13,193 nucleotides of DNA. Origin: Tannockella sp964372125 (GTDB lineage: Bacteria; Bacillota_I; Bacilli_A; Erysipelotrichales; Coprobacillaceae). The first letter of the stretch is position 1. Every line of letters begins with the position of its first letter. A model generated the notes under the pieces. The model saw only the letters and a program-made list of their open reading frames with translations. It was not told the DNA's origin and did not search any database. The stretch lies in assembly GCA_964372125.1 (NCBI GenBank), contig CAYJPL010000043.1:1-13193 (forward strand), given 5' to 3'. Below, piece by piece: positions 1-7,218 of this stretch. Made by a program: the position numbers and the translations under genes.

Positions 1-27
1 CACTAGCAAGTCAAGTAGTATAAAAAC

Positions 28-56
28 AAAACGGAAGTAAGTAATCTTCCGTTTTT
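28..56 (+). terminator. Intrinsic terminator of an upstream gene
   Basis: A 10-bp stem (28-37 aaaacggaag with 46-55 cttccgtttt) closes an 8-nt loop and continues into a T-run. The 5' arm is A-rich, so it could work in both directions. It must end a gene lying left of the window. All three forward frames meet a stop within the first 40 bases, so no coding remnant can be assigned with certainty. Confidence 0.8.
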
Positions 57-72
57 AATATGTAAAAACATT

Positions 73-88
73 ATGTAACCGTTTACAT
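73..88. promoter_or_regulatory. cre-like palindromic operator (CcpA or other LacI-family)
   Basis: The 16-bp inverted repeat atgtaaccgtttacat has a central CG. Positions 74-87 (tgtaaccgtttaca) fit the Bacillota cre consensus TGWAANCGNTNWCA at every position. It covers the proposed -35 box of the hydrolase gene (82-87), so a bound repressor would block RNA polymerase. CcpA is the simplest candidate. A dedicated LacI-family regulator is the alternative, because LacI-family operators share this core. Confidence 0.65.
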
Positions 89-110
89 TTATTTGGTGAT
101 ATGCTAGGAT
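82..110 (+). promoter_or_regulatory. Promoter of the hydrolase lipoprotein gene
   Basis: The -35 box is tttaca (82-87, five of six bases match TTGACA), the spacer is 17 bp, and the -10 box is taggat (105-110, four of six). A TG one base upstream of the -10 (102-103) makes it an extended -10 promoter. It lies 27 bp before the start codon and overlaps the cre-like palindrome. Confidence 0.55.
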
Positions 111-136
111 TAAAGTATACAAGAAAGGGGATTTAC

Positions 137-1456
137 ATGAAAAAAACATTATTATTTATTGCTTTTGCTATGGTTATGTCAGGATGTCAAAGTAGTAAAA
201 CTGCAGACGAAAAAGAAATTACTGGTACTTATACAGGACACGTCGCAGTTGATGATTGGGGTAGTGGGTTAGAATCTATCACACTACATCTATCGGATGA
301 AGTAGATGAAGTTGATGTTGATACTTTTATTGTAACAGAAAATAAAGCTGCAACTGATTGGAGTGATGAAACATTCCCAGTAGTAGAAACTAAAACAGAA
401 AGAGTGATTACTGATGTATCATTTACTGACGAATTTGGTAATAAAGAAGAAGGACCTTCTAAGTATGTAACGATTTGGATGTCTACAGATTTGGGAGCTG
501 GTTCTACAATCAATTATGACGCACATACCCAGTTAAATACATATAGTGACCCATTTGAAATGATTGTAGAAATTAATCCAAATGCGACATTAACATCAAA
601 TGGAGCAACTATTACAGCACTTAACATTGACAAAGAGATGGTATCATATACAAGTGATGCAGATGAATTCATAATAAGTGAATATGAAGCATTAGATGGT
701 GTAACATATGAATTTGCATCGTATAAACCAGAAGAAGCAAGCAAAACTACAGTTGTTTGGTTACATGGTGTAGGAGAAGGTGGAACTGAGAACACTGATC
801 CATATGTTACTTTAATCGCAAATGAAGCAGTAGCGCTAGCGAGCGATGCGTTCCAAGAGGAAATAGGTGGTGCAAATATATTAGTACCGCAATGCCCTAC
901 ATTCTGGATGGATCAAGATGGTAGTGGAACACTTCCTACAACTTGGAGTGGTGGAACTCAAGATAGTTCATATTATACAGAATCATTAAATGAACTAATT
1001 GAATATTATGTGGAAGAAACTGATTCAAATAAAGTAATCATTGCTGGTGCAAGTAATGGTGGTTATATGACAATGGAGATGGCAATAGAGTATGGAGATA
1101 AGTATGATGCGTATGTTCCTATATGTGAAGCACTTACTGACACAGAGATAACAGATGATGAAATTGCTAAGCTTGCAAAACTACCAATGTTCTTTATTCA
1201 TTCAAATGAGGATCCAGCAGTAGATCCTACAATCACGAGTATAGCGACTGTAAAACGTCTACAAGATGCTGGTGCAACAAATGTAGAATTCTATAATCCA
1301 GATCAAATATTAGATACTACAAATAGATTTACGAGTGAAGATGGTAGCACTCATGTTTATAATGGACACTTTGCATGGATTGAATTTTTCAATAATACTG
1401 CAACTACAAGTGATGGAAAAAATGTATGGACTTGGATGAGTGATACTTTAAAATAA
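137..1456 (+). CDS. Secreted alpha/beta-hydrolase lipoprotein (esterase/peptidase-like)
   Basis: This 439-residue protein is probably an extracytoplasmic carboxylic-ester hydrolase tethered to the membrane. Residues 1-17 form a lipoprotein signal: a KK start, a hydrophobic core, and MSGC with the lipidated Cys17. Residues about 25-160 look like the beta-rich Ig-like N-terminal domain found in EstA-type esterases. The catalytic alpha/beta-hydrolase domain follows, with WLHG (208-211, oxyanion region), nucleophile elbow GASNG (Ser306), probable Asp359 in HSNEDP, and His411 in NGHFAW. I start at ATG 137 because aaagggg (124-130) precedes it at a good distance and the signal peptide begins there; an in-frame ATG at 101 would add 12 residues before the signal. 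It stands alone between terminators and is probably under catabolite control, suggesting plant or glycan ester substrates. The exact substrate (feruloyl, acetyl or peptide) cannot be read from sequence. Confidence 0.85.
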   Translation: MKKTLLFIAFAMVMSGCQSSKTADEKEITGTYTGHVAVDDWGSGLESITLHLSDEVDEVDVDTFIVTENKAATDWSDETFPVVETKTERVITDVSFTDEFGNKEEGPSKYVTIWMSTDLGAGSTINYDAHTQLNTYSDPFEMIVEINPNATLTSNGATITALNIDKEMVSYTSDADEFIISEYEALDGVTYEFASYKPEEASKTTVVWLHGVGEGGTENTDPYVTLIANEAVALASDAFQEEIGGANILVPQCPTFWMDQDGSGTLPTTWSGGTQDSSYYTESLNELIEYYVEETDSNKVIIAGASNGGYMTMEMAIEYGDKYDAYVPICEALTDTEITDDEIAKLAKLPMFFIHSNEDPAVDPTITSIATVKRLQDAGATNVEFYNPDQILDTTNRFTSEDGSTHVYNGHFAWIEFFNNTATTSDGKNVWTWMSDTLK

Positions 1457-1458
1457 TA

Positions 1459-1490
1459 GATAAAACCCAATATTTTTATTGGGTTTTATC
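1459..1490 (+). terminator. Intrinsic terminator after the hydrolase gene
   Basis: A perfect 13-bp inverted repeat (1459-1471 gataaaacccaat with 1478-1490 attgggttttatc) surrounds a 6-nt loop, starting 2 nt after the stop codon. The A- and T-rich stem base provides a T-run on either strand. It separates the hydrolase unit from the TetR-led cluster. Confidence 0.85.
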
Positions 1491-1497
1491 ATGTGTG

Positions 1498-1526
1498 TTG
1501 ACAGTAATTATTCAATATGATAACAT
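1498..1526 (+). promoter_or_regulatory. Promoter of the TetR gene and probably the cluster
   Basis: A perfect -35 box ttgaca (1498-1503), an exact 17-bp spacer, and the -10 box taacat (1521-1526, four of six consensus bases). It lies 38 bp before the TetR start codon, just after the preceding terminator. The -10 box lies inside an inverted repeat that could be the regulator's own operator. Confidence 0.65.
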
Positions 1527-1549
1527 TGTTACGAAAAGTAATTGTGTTA
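1521..1549. promoter_or_regulatory. Candidate TetR autoregulatory operator
   Basis: An imperfect inverted repeat has arms 1521-1532 (taacattgttac) and 1538-1549 (gtaattgtgtta), with 9 of 12 positions complementary across a 5-nt spacer. The left arm also contains an 11-bp palindrome of its own, taacattgtta. It overlaps the -10 box and the likely transcription start, the usual place for a TetR-family autorepressor to bind. Assignment is by position and symmetry only. Confidence 0.4.
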
Positions 1550-1564
1550 TAAGAGGTGATATGA

Positions 1565-2170
1565 ATGAGTTACTCATCAGAGCTAACAAAAGAGCGAATA
1601 CTTAAATGTGCTAAAGATGAATTTTTACAAAATGGTTTTATAAATGCAAATATTCGTGTGATCGCAAATAATGCAAAAGCAACTACGGGTGCAATATACA
1701 ATCACTATAAAAGTAAAAGTGGGCTCCATGAAGCGATAGTGGGGAAATTTGCGGCTGAGTTGTTAGAGCTTTTTGATATTGTTCATAGCGAAGTTCCAAG
1801 TGACTTAGCTTTTGAAACAAAAGCTAAAGATGAAGGTATGGCAAATGGAACAGCCCAAGTTTTAGGTTTTGTTTATGAACACTTAGAAGAAGCAAAAATA
1901 TTATTTTTTCTATCAACAGGGACAAAATATGAAAGATATGTTGATCGATTGATAGAAATTGAAGAACAAGCATCATTAAAAGAATTAGTAAAAGAGAACT
2001 TTGAGATTACAAAGACCAATCGTTTTTTCCTGCATGTGATGGCCACTTCGGGAATAAATAATATGTTATCTGTAATCGAGCATGATTTGACTAAAGAAGA
2101 AGCATTTGAGTACCTAGAAATGATACATCGTTTCTACTATGCAGGTACTAAGGAAATATTAGGGGTGTAA
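1565..2170 (+). CDS. TetR/AcrR-family transcriptional regulator
   Basis: This 201-residue protein has the usual TetR-family length and architecture. Residues about 8-54 form the DNA-binding helix-turn-helix, with ERILKCAKDEF as helix 1 and TTGAIYNHYKSKSGL (41-54 region) carrying the recognition helix and the conserved Y-x-H-Y-K-S-K stretch. The remainder is an alpha-helical ligand-binding and dimerisation domain, too variable to predict an inducer. The start at 1565 is set by agaggtg (1552-1558), 6 nt upstream; the ATG at 1561 is in another frame. It heads the ABC transporter/ATP-grasp cluster, with 58 bp to the first transporter gene. A local repressor of that cluster, relieved by the transported or synthesised compound, is the natural reading (inference). 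Confidence 0.93.
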   Translation: MSYSSELTKERILKCAKDEFLQNGFINANIRVIANNAKATTGAIYNHYKSKSGLHEAIVGKFAAELLELFDIVHSEVPSDLAFETKAKDEGMANGTAQVLGFVYEHLEEAKILFFLSTGTKYERYVDRLIEIEEQASLKELVKENFEITKTNRFFLHVMATSGINNMLSVIEHDLTKEEAFEYLEMIHRFYYAGTKEILGV

Positions 2171-2191
2171 CCCTATTATTTTTAATCAGTA

Positions 2192-2207
2192 GTTAGCTAT
2201 TGCTAAC
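2192..2207. promoter_or_regulatory. 16-bp palindrome before the ABC genes (second operator candidate)
   Basis: gttagctattgctaac is a perfect 6-bp inverted repeat with a 4-nt centre. It lies between the TetR stop and the ribosome binding site agaggggg (2214-2221) of the first transporter. It is too weak and lacks the T-run needed for a terminator, so an operator for the adjacent regulator or an mRNA hairpin is more likely. A weak 4-bp hairpin (2161-2174) followed by attattttt sits just upstream and might attenuate transcription. No convincing promoter is visible in the 58-bp gap. Confidence 0.35.
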
Positions 2208-2228
2208 ATTCAAAGAGGGGGAAATTAT

Positions 2229-4016
2229 ATGAAAGAAACAAAGAAAATGTCAGTGTTACAAAGGTTGTTTAAGTATGCTGGAAATTACAAGTATTTAACA
2301 ATTGCAGGTATGGTATTATCAGGGATAAGTGCAGTATTTACACTCTTGCCAATAATATATATATGGAAAGTTATAAGGGAAGTTGTAATGAGCTATCCAG
2401 ATATTTCACTTACACAAAGTGTAAGTCAAAATGCATGGTTGGCAGTAGCCTTTGCGATAGGGGCAATGGTTGTGTACCTGGGTGCACTTTTATTTACACA
2501 TGTCGCGGCATATCGAATCGCAAAAAATATGCGTAAAAAAGCACTAGCACATATAATGACATTACCACTGGGATTCTTTACTAGTAATGGAAGTGGAAAA
2601 CTAAAACGAATTATTAATGATAGTGCTGGGGCTACAGAAACATATTTAGCACATCAATTGCCAGATATTGTTGGGGCAATTACAACACCGATTGTGGTAT
2701 TGTTTATTTTGTTTGTATTTGATTGGAAACTTGGTGCAATAAGTTTATTACCAATTATAATAGCGGCTGTTTCTATGATCTTAGGAATGGGGAGTGACCA
2801 AGCACAAAGGATACAACAATATCAAAGTGCATTAGAAAATATGAACAATGAGGCAACTGAATATGTAAGAGGAATACCAGTTGTAAAAACATTTAATCAA
2901 AGTATATTTTCATTCAAACGTTTTTATAACATTATTCAAGATTATAAAGGATATGTTTCACAGTACGCACATAATATGAGAGTACCAATGACAATATTCC
3001 AAGTGTTTCTAGCAAGTACACCAGTATTTCTAGTAATTAGCTCTATATTTCTAATAAGTGGAGAAAGTAACATGCAAGAATTTTTCTTGAACTTCTTTTT
3101 CTATTTAATATTTACACCAATTTCATCATTAATGTTAATGAAGATTATGTGGGTAAGTCAACATAGTACATTAGCTGGAGATTCACTTAATCGTATTGAT
3201 GCGTTGTTAGAAAATAAACCATTAACAAAACCAAATAACCCACAAGTTCCAAATAGTAGTACTATAAAGATGGAAAATATTTCATTTACATATCCAGGTG
3301 CAAACAAAAAAGCAATTGACGAAGTGAATTTAACAATTAATGAAGGACAAACTGTTGCATTTGTTGGACCATCAGGAGGTGGTAAAACAACACTAGCAAC
3401 ACTTATTCCTAGATTCTTTGATGTCGACATGGGAACAGTAAAAATCGGGGATATTAATGTAAAAGATATAGATGAAGCAACACTGATGAAAAATATAAGT
3501 TTTGTATTTCAAAATACAAATTTATATAAAGTAAGTATCTTAGATAATTTACGTGAAGGTAACCCAAATGCAACAATTGAAGAAGTTCATAGTGCCCTAA
3601 AAGCTGCAAGATGTGAGGATATTATTGGAAAGCTTCCATATGGAATAAATACAATATACGGAACAAAGGGCGTATATCTATCAGGGGGAGAAGCACAAAG
3701 AATTGCACTTGCAAGAGCGATTTTAAAAGATGCCCCAATTATCTTGTTAGATGAGGCTACTGCATTTGCGGATCCTGAAAATGAACACTTAATACAACAA
3801 GCATTTAATGAACTAACAAAAGGTAAAACGGTTTTAATGATAGCTCATAGATTATCAACAGTTAAAAATGTTGATGTAATATATGTGATTAAAGACGGAC
3901 AGATCGTGGAACAAGGAAAACACAGTGGACTTATTGAAAATAAAGGTATCTATAGTGATATGTGGAATGAGTATAATAATGCATTTATTTGGAAAGAAAG
4001 TGAGGTGCAAGGATAA
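2229..4016 (+). CDS. ABC transporter subunit 1, fused membrane and ATPase domains
   Basis: This 595-residue half-transporter has a type I (six-helix) membrane domain at about 20-320 and a nucleotide-binding domain at about 345-580. ATPase motifs are complete: Walker A GPSGGGKT (380-387), Q-loop Gln428, signature LSGGE (484-488), Walker B ending LLDE (Asp508, Glu509) and H-loop His540. The D-loop region reads ATAFADPENE, a variant I associate with siderophore/small-molecule half-transporters of the YbtPQ/IrtAB kind rather than lipid exporters; this is from memory. Its stop overlaps the start of the second subunit by 1 nt (taATG), so the two are translated together and should form a heterodimer. 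Whether it exports or imports cannot be decided from sequence; IrtAB and YbtPQ have an exporter fold yet import. Start supported by agaggggg 7 nt upstream. Confidence 0.93.
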   Translation: MKETKKMSVLQRLFKYAGNYKYLTIAGMVLSGISAVFTLLPIIYIWKVIREVVMSYPDISLTQSVSQNAWLAVAFAIGAMVVYLGALLFTHVAAYRIAKNMRKKALAHIMTLPLGFFTSNGSGKLKRIINDSAGATETYLAHQLPDIVGAITTPIVVLFILFVFDWKLGAISLLPIIIAAVSMILGMGSDQAQRIQQYQSALENMNNEATEYVRGIPVVKTFNQSIFSFKRFYNIIQDYKGYVSQYAHNMRVPMTIFQVFLASTPVFLVISSIFLISGESNMQEFFLNFFFYLIFTPISSLMLMKIMWVSQHSTLAGDSLNRIDALLENKPLTKPNNPQVPNSSTIKMENISFTYPGANKKAIDEVNLTINEGQTVAFVGPSGGGKTTLATLIPRFFDVDMGTVKIGDINVKDIDEATLMKNISFVFQNTNLYKVSILDNLREGNPNATIEEVHSALKAARCEDIIGKLPYGINTIYGTKGVYLSGGEAQRIALARAILKDAPIILLDEATAFADPENEHLIQQAFNELTKGKTVLMIAHRLSTVKNVDVIYVIKDGQIVEQGKHSGLIENKGIYSDMWNEYNNAFIWKESEVQG

Positions 4017-5770
4017 TGAAAAATTATTTAAAAAATACATTTGCACTTAGTGCAAATGGAGCAAGTAGTTTATTAAAAGCGAGTGTCGTTACTGTTCTTG
4101 TAAATATTACATTAATGGTTGTAGCAGGTATCTCATATTATTATCTAAAAGACACATTAATGCCTATATTAGAAGGGACTAGTCCTATTTATAACCTTGC
4201 ATTCTATGTGTTATTTACTATAATCACATTAGGAATATTATATATTTTATATCACTTACAATATAATTATTGTTACATTTCTGCATATGAAGAAAGTGCT
4301 AATATGCGTATTACGCTTGCAGAAACACTTAGAAAGTTACCACTGTCTTTCTTTGGAAAAAAGGACTTATCAGATGTTACAAATACGGTAATGAATGATG
4401 TTGCAATGACAGAAAATGCATTTTCACATTTCATACCTGGTTTTATTGGGTCTATTGTATCAACAATAATAATGGGCATTGGGATGTTCATCTTTGATTG
4501 TCGATTAGCAGTTTCTCTTACTTGGGTTATTCCAGTATCGTTCTTACTTTGTATCATTAGTAAGAAGTTACAAGATTACTATCTAATTAAGACAAAATCA
4601 ATTCAGATTTTATACTTAGATAAAATTCAAGAATGTCTAGAAAATGTAAAAGATATTAAATCTAATAATAGAGAGAAAGAACATTTAGAAATCATGAATG
4701 ATTATTTTGATACTTATGAAAATTCTAGTATCAAAGCAGAATTTGTAACTGGTACTTTTGTAAACTTATCTCAAATGATATTAAAAGTTGGTATTGGTAC
4801 AACAATGATTGTTGGGGTGACATTACTAGCAAGTGGAGAAGTTGACTTATTGACATTTTTAATATTCTTAATGATTGCATCTAGAATATATGATCCTCTT
4901 GCAGGGGCATTGGTTAATTTAGCAGGTATATTTATTTCTTTAAAGAGTGTAGAAAGAATGAAAGAATTTGAAAACACAAAGTTACAAGTTGGAAAAGAAG
5001 AAATGAATCCTAGTGGATATAACATAGACTTTAATGATGTAGTATTTAACTATGATACAAGTGAGGTAGTATTAGATGGGGTAAGTTTTAGTGCTGTGCA
5101 AGGTCAAATAACTGCATTGGTTGGTCCTTCTGGTGGTGGTAAAACAACTGCAATGAAACTTGTGGCTAGATTTTATGACGTGGTTAGTGGTAGTGTTGAA
5201 ATCGGTGGTGTAGATATCTCAACCATCGATCCAGAAGTATTGTTAAAAGAAGTATCAATTGTATTTCAAGATGTTACCCTATTTAATAATACAGTAATGG
5301 AAAATATACGAATTGGTAAAGCTGGTGCAAGTGATGAAGAAGTGATTACTGCAGCTAAAAACGCAATGTGTCATGATTTTATTATGAGCATGCCTGAAGG
5401 ATATAATACCCTAATAGGTGAAAATGGTTCGAAGCTATCAGGTGGCGAAAGACAAAGAATTTCAATAGCTAGAGCACTGCTAAAAGATGCACCAATTGTT
5501 CTTTTAGACGAAGCAACATCTTCTTTAGATATTCGTAGTGAAAGTGCCGTACAAAAAGCAATTTCAAGACTCACAAAAAATAAAACAGTGATTGTAATAG
5601 CACATAGAATGCGTACAATAGCTGGAGCTGATAAAATCGTATTACTTAAGGAAGGAAAAGTTTATGCGAGTGGAACACACAATGAACTACTAAGCAAATC
5701 AGTAGATTACAAGAAGATGATTGACTTACAAACAGAAAGTATAAATTGGGAACTAGCGCATAATAAATAA
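4016..5770 (+). CDS. ABC transporter subunit 2, fused membrane and ATPase domains
   Basis: The 584-residue partner of the preceding half-transporter. A six-helix membrane domain covers about 15-310 and the ATPase domain about 335-570. Motifs are Walker A GPSGGGKT (370-377), Q-loop Gln418, signature LSGGE (474-478), Walker B LLDE (Asp498, Glu499), a conventional SSLD D-loop and H-loop His530. Both subunits keep a canonical signature and the catalytic Glu, so neither composite ATP site looks degenerate, unlike many heterodimeric exporters such as TM287/288 or BmrCD. Translation starts inside the stop codon of subunit 1, with tgaggtg (4001-4007) as ribosome binding site. The next gene starts 5 nt after this stop, tying the transporter to the ATP-grasp and methyltransferase genes. 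The substrate is unknown. Confidence 0.93.
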   Translation: MKNYLKNTFALSANGASSLLKASVVTVLVNITLMVVAGISYYYLKDTLMPILEGTSPIYNLAFYVLFTIITLGILYILYHLQYNYCYISAYEESANMRITLAETLRKLPLSFFGKKDLSDVTNTVMNDVAMTENAFSHFIPGFIGSIVSTIIMGIGMFIFDCRLAVSLTWVIPVSFLLCIISKKLQDYYLIKTKSIQILYLDKIQECLENVKDIKSNNREKEHLEIMNDYFDTYENSSIKAEFVTGTFVNLSQMILKVGIGTTMIVGVTLLASGEVDLLTFLIFLMIASRIYDPLAGALVNLAGIFISLKSVERMKEFENTKLQVGKEEMNPSGYNIDFNDVVFNYDTSEVVLDGVSFSAVQGQITALVGPSGGGKTTAMKLVARFYDVVSGSVEIGGVDISTIDPEVLLKEVSIVFQDVTLFNNTVMENIRIGKAGASDEEVITAAKNAMCHDFIMSMPEGYNTLIGENGSKLSGGERQRISIARALLKDAPIVLLDEATSSLDIRSESAVQKAISRLTKNKTVIVIAHRMRTIAGADKIVLLKEGKVYASGTHNELLSKSVDYKKMIDLQTESINWELAHNK

Positions 5771-5775
5771 ACAAA

Positions 5776-6606
5776 ATGGAAAAATATCATATATTAATTC
5801 TATCGAACTGTGTAGGTAGTGGATACATAGACGATTGTATAGTTAGAGATGCATTTATAAAAGATGGCCACATAGCAGTTATAAAGACTGTTGATTATGA
5901 TAAAAAAGAAGATGATATGTATGATGTAGTTATAAGAAGAAATACTTGGGTAAGTACAACAAAAGAAACAGAAAAGTTGTATGAAGATAATCAAAAACTT
6001 GTTAAAAGATTATTCAATAAAAAAAAGAAAACTGTAAATATGGTAGGGTTAGATGGTCAAGGAAAGGGTTATTTATGTGAGATGTATGAAAATGGATACC
6101 CTGTAATACCAACAATAAATTCATATAAAAAAATAGATTTATTACCTATCGTTAATAAGTATGTAATTAAAGATTATAAGTCATTTGGAAATGGACTATT
6201 CCAAAAAGTAGTATCTAAGGATAAGCTTGAAACTAAATACCAAGAAGGTAATATTATACAACCTTATATGAAATTCATAGCTGAAGTTCAGTGTTACTAT
6301 GTAGGAAAAAAACTGATGTACGTACTAGAGTATACACCATCAAAGTATCCTAATTATCCAAAACCAGAGTTTATAACGTTAACAGATAAAGAAAAACAGT
6401 TAGCTGATGACTTTGCAGCATATTCTAAGCTAGAATATGGATTTCAAAGAATTGACTTTCTAAGACTACCAGATAATCAACTTATTATGATGGAAATTGA
6501 AGATCATGCGGCATTTATGAATCTACAAATATTACCAATAAAACTACAGACTGAAGTTATGAATGTGTATGTAAATAATATATATGAATACATATTTAAG
6601 GGGTAA
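5776..6606 (+). CDS. RimK-like ATP-grasp ligase
   Basis: This 276-residue protein fits the ATP-grasp fold (RimK / glutathione synthetase-like / cycloserine ligase DcsG-like group). These enzymes activate a carboxylate as acyl phosphate and join it to an amine or similar nucleophile. Visible elements are a Rossmann-like N-domain with the DVVIRRNTWVS stretch (50-60), ENGYPVIPT (105-113), YVIKDYKSFGNG (129-140) with the ATP-contacting Lys132, adenine-hinge QP (162-163), and probable metal ligands in QRIDF (Asp227) and MMEIED (Glu240, Glu242/Asp243). No Shine-Dalgarno sequence is visible before ATG 5776; expression probably depends on reinitiation from the ABC stop 5 nt upstream. It is the likeliest bond-forming enzyme of the cluster. 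Conservation is diverged enough that the substrates cannot be guessed. Confidence 0.75.
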   Translation: MEKYHILILSNCVGSGYIDDCIVRDAFIKDGHIAVIKTVDYDKKEDDMYDVVIRRNTWVSTTKETEKLYEDNQKLVKRLFNKKKKTVNMVGLDGQGKGYLCEMYENGYPVIPTINSYKKIDLLPIVNKYVIKDYKSFGNGLFQKVVSKDKLETKYQEGNIIQPYMKFIAEVQCYYVGKKLMYVLEYTPSKYPNYPKPEFITLTDKEKQLADDFAAYSKLEYGFQRIDFLRLPDNQLIMMEIEDHAAFMNLQILPIKLQTEVMNVYVNNIYEYIFKG

Positions 6607-6610
6607 TGAT

Positions 6611-7216
6611 ATGAAAAGTATATTTTTAGTAAAAGCCTGCAAGTCACTAGAAGATAAGCATGGAAAAGAAAAAGCAAAAGAGATTTACATAGCTGCAAAT
6701 AAGAGATACAAACAATTATGCATTGAAAATCCAAATGAATGTAAGGCTGTAAAAAAACATACGAGAAAAAGTATATACCCTTGTATTGCGATGCTTGATG
6801 CAATGCAATACCTTGGTTTATCTAGGGAAACAGCTTTAGAAGACATGTCAAAATTCATGGATGATCAAAGTGAAATTGTTGCTAAGTATATAAGAAAACT
6901 AATGAAAATACCTGGTATCCATAAACTTACAACTAAATCATTTGGTAACATGACAAAGAAAAACTTTGGAGAGAAGGCTAATTTCAAAATGGAATTTCGT
7001 ACACTTACAAAAAATAACATGCATTTTGATATGGTGAAATGTCCATATGTAGATGTATGTGCTAAGTATGGATATTTTGAAATAGTTAAAGTCTATTGTA
7101 GATCAGATGATATATTATATGGGAATATGCATAAAAACCTAGAATGGAAAAGAACAAAGACAATTGGAAATGGTGATACCATTTGTGATTTTAAAATCGT
7201 AAGAAACGAGGAATAA
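6611..7216 (+). CDS. ATC (L-2-amino-thiazoline-4-carboxylate) hydrolase-family protein
   Basis: This 201-residue cytoplasmic protein matches, from memory, the family annotated as L-2-amino-thiazoline-4-carboxylic acid hydrolase (ATC_hydrolase). The characterised Pseudomonas member acts in conversion of 2-aminothiazoline-4-carboxylate to cysteine. The diagnostic C-terminal half contains CPYVDVC (Cys144, Cys150), VYCRSDD (Cys163, Asp166, Asp167), YGNMH (His174) and a final GDTICDF (Cys192). The N-terminal 100 residues are helical and charged. Start at 6611 follows aagggg (6598-6603) with 7-nt spacing; an in-frame ATG at 6584 would lie within the ATP-grasp gene. It starts 4 nt after that gene. 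Many family members sit in unrelated contexts, so hydrolase activity is not assured here. The neighbours suggest it processes a cysteine- or thiazoline-type intermediate (inference). Confidence 0.7.
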   Translation: MKSIFLVKACKSLEDKHGKEKAKEIYIAANKRYKQLCIENPNECKAVKKHTRKSIYPCIAMLDAMQYLGLSRETALEDMSKFMDDQSEIVAKYIRKLMKIPGIHKLTTKSFGNMTKKNFGEKANFKMEFRTLTKNNMHFDMVKCPYVDVCAKYGYFEIVKVYCRSDDILYGNMHKNLEWKRTKTIGNGDTICDFKIVRNEE

Positions 7217-7218
7217 TG

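Noticed and set aside
1..11. 11-base match (cactagcaagt) to the reverse complement at 12793-12803
   Set aside because: It is short and half of it is explained by a local hairpin at 12791-12804; a chance match in 13 kb is plausible, so it is not claimed as an attachment site pair.
101..136. Upstream ATG at 101 for the hydrolase
   Set aside because: It places 12 polar residues before the signal peptide and sits within the -10 region of the promoter; the ribosome binding site supports 137.
229..795. Minus-strand open frames inside the hydrolase gene
   Set aside because: They lie antisense within a strongly supported gene, have no ribosome binding sites and give low-complexity Ser/Val-rich translations.
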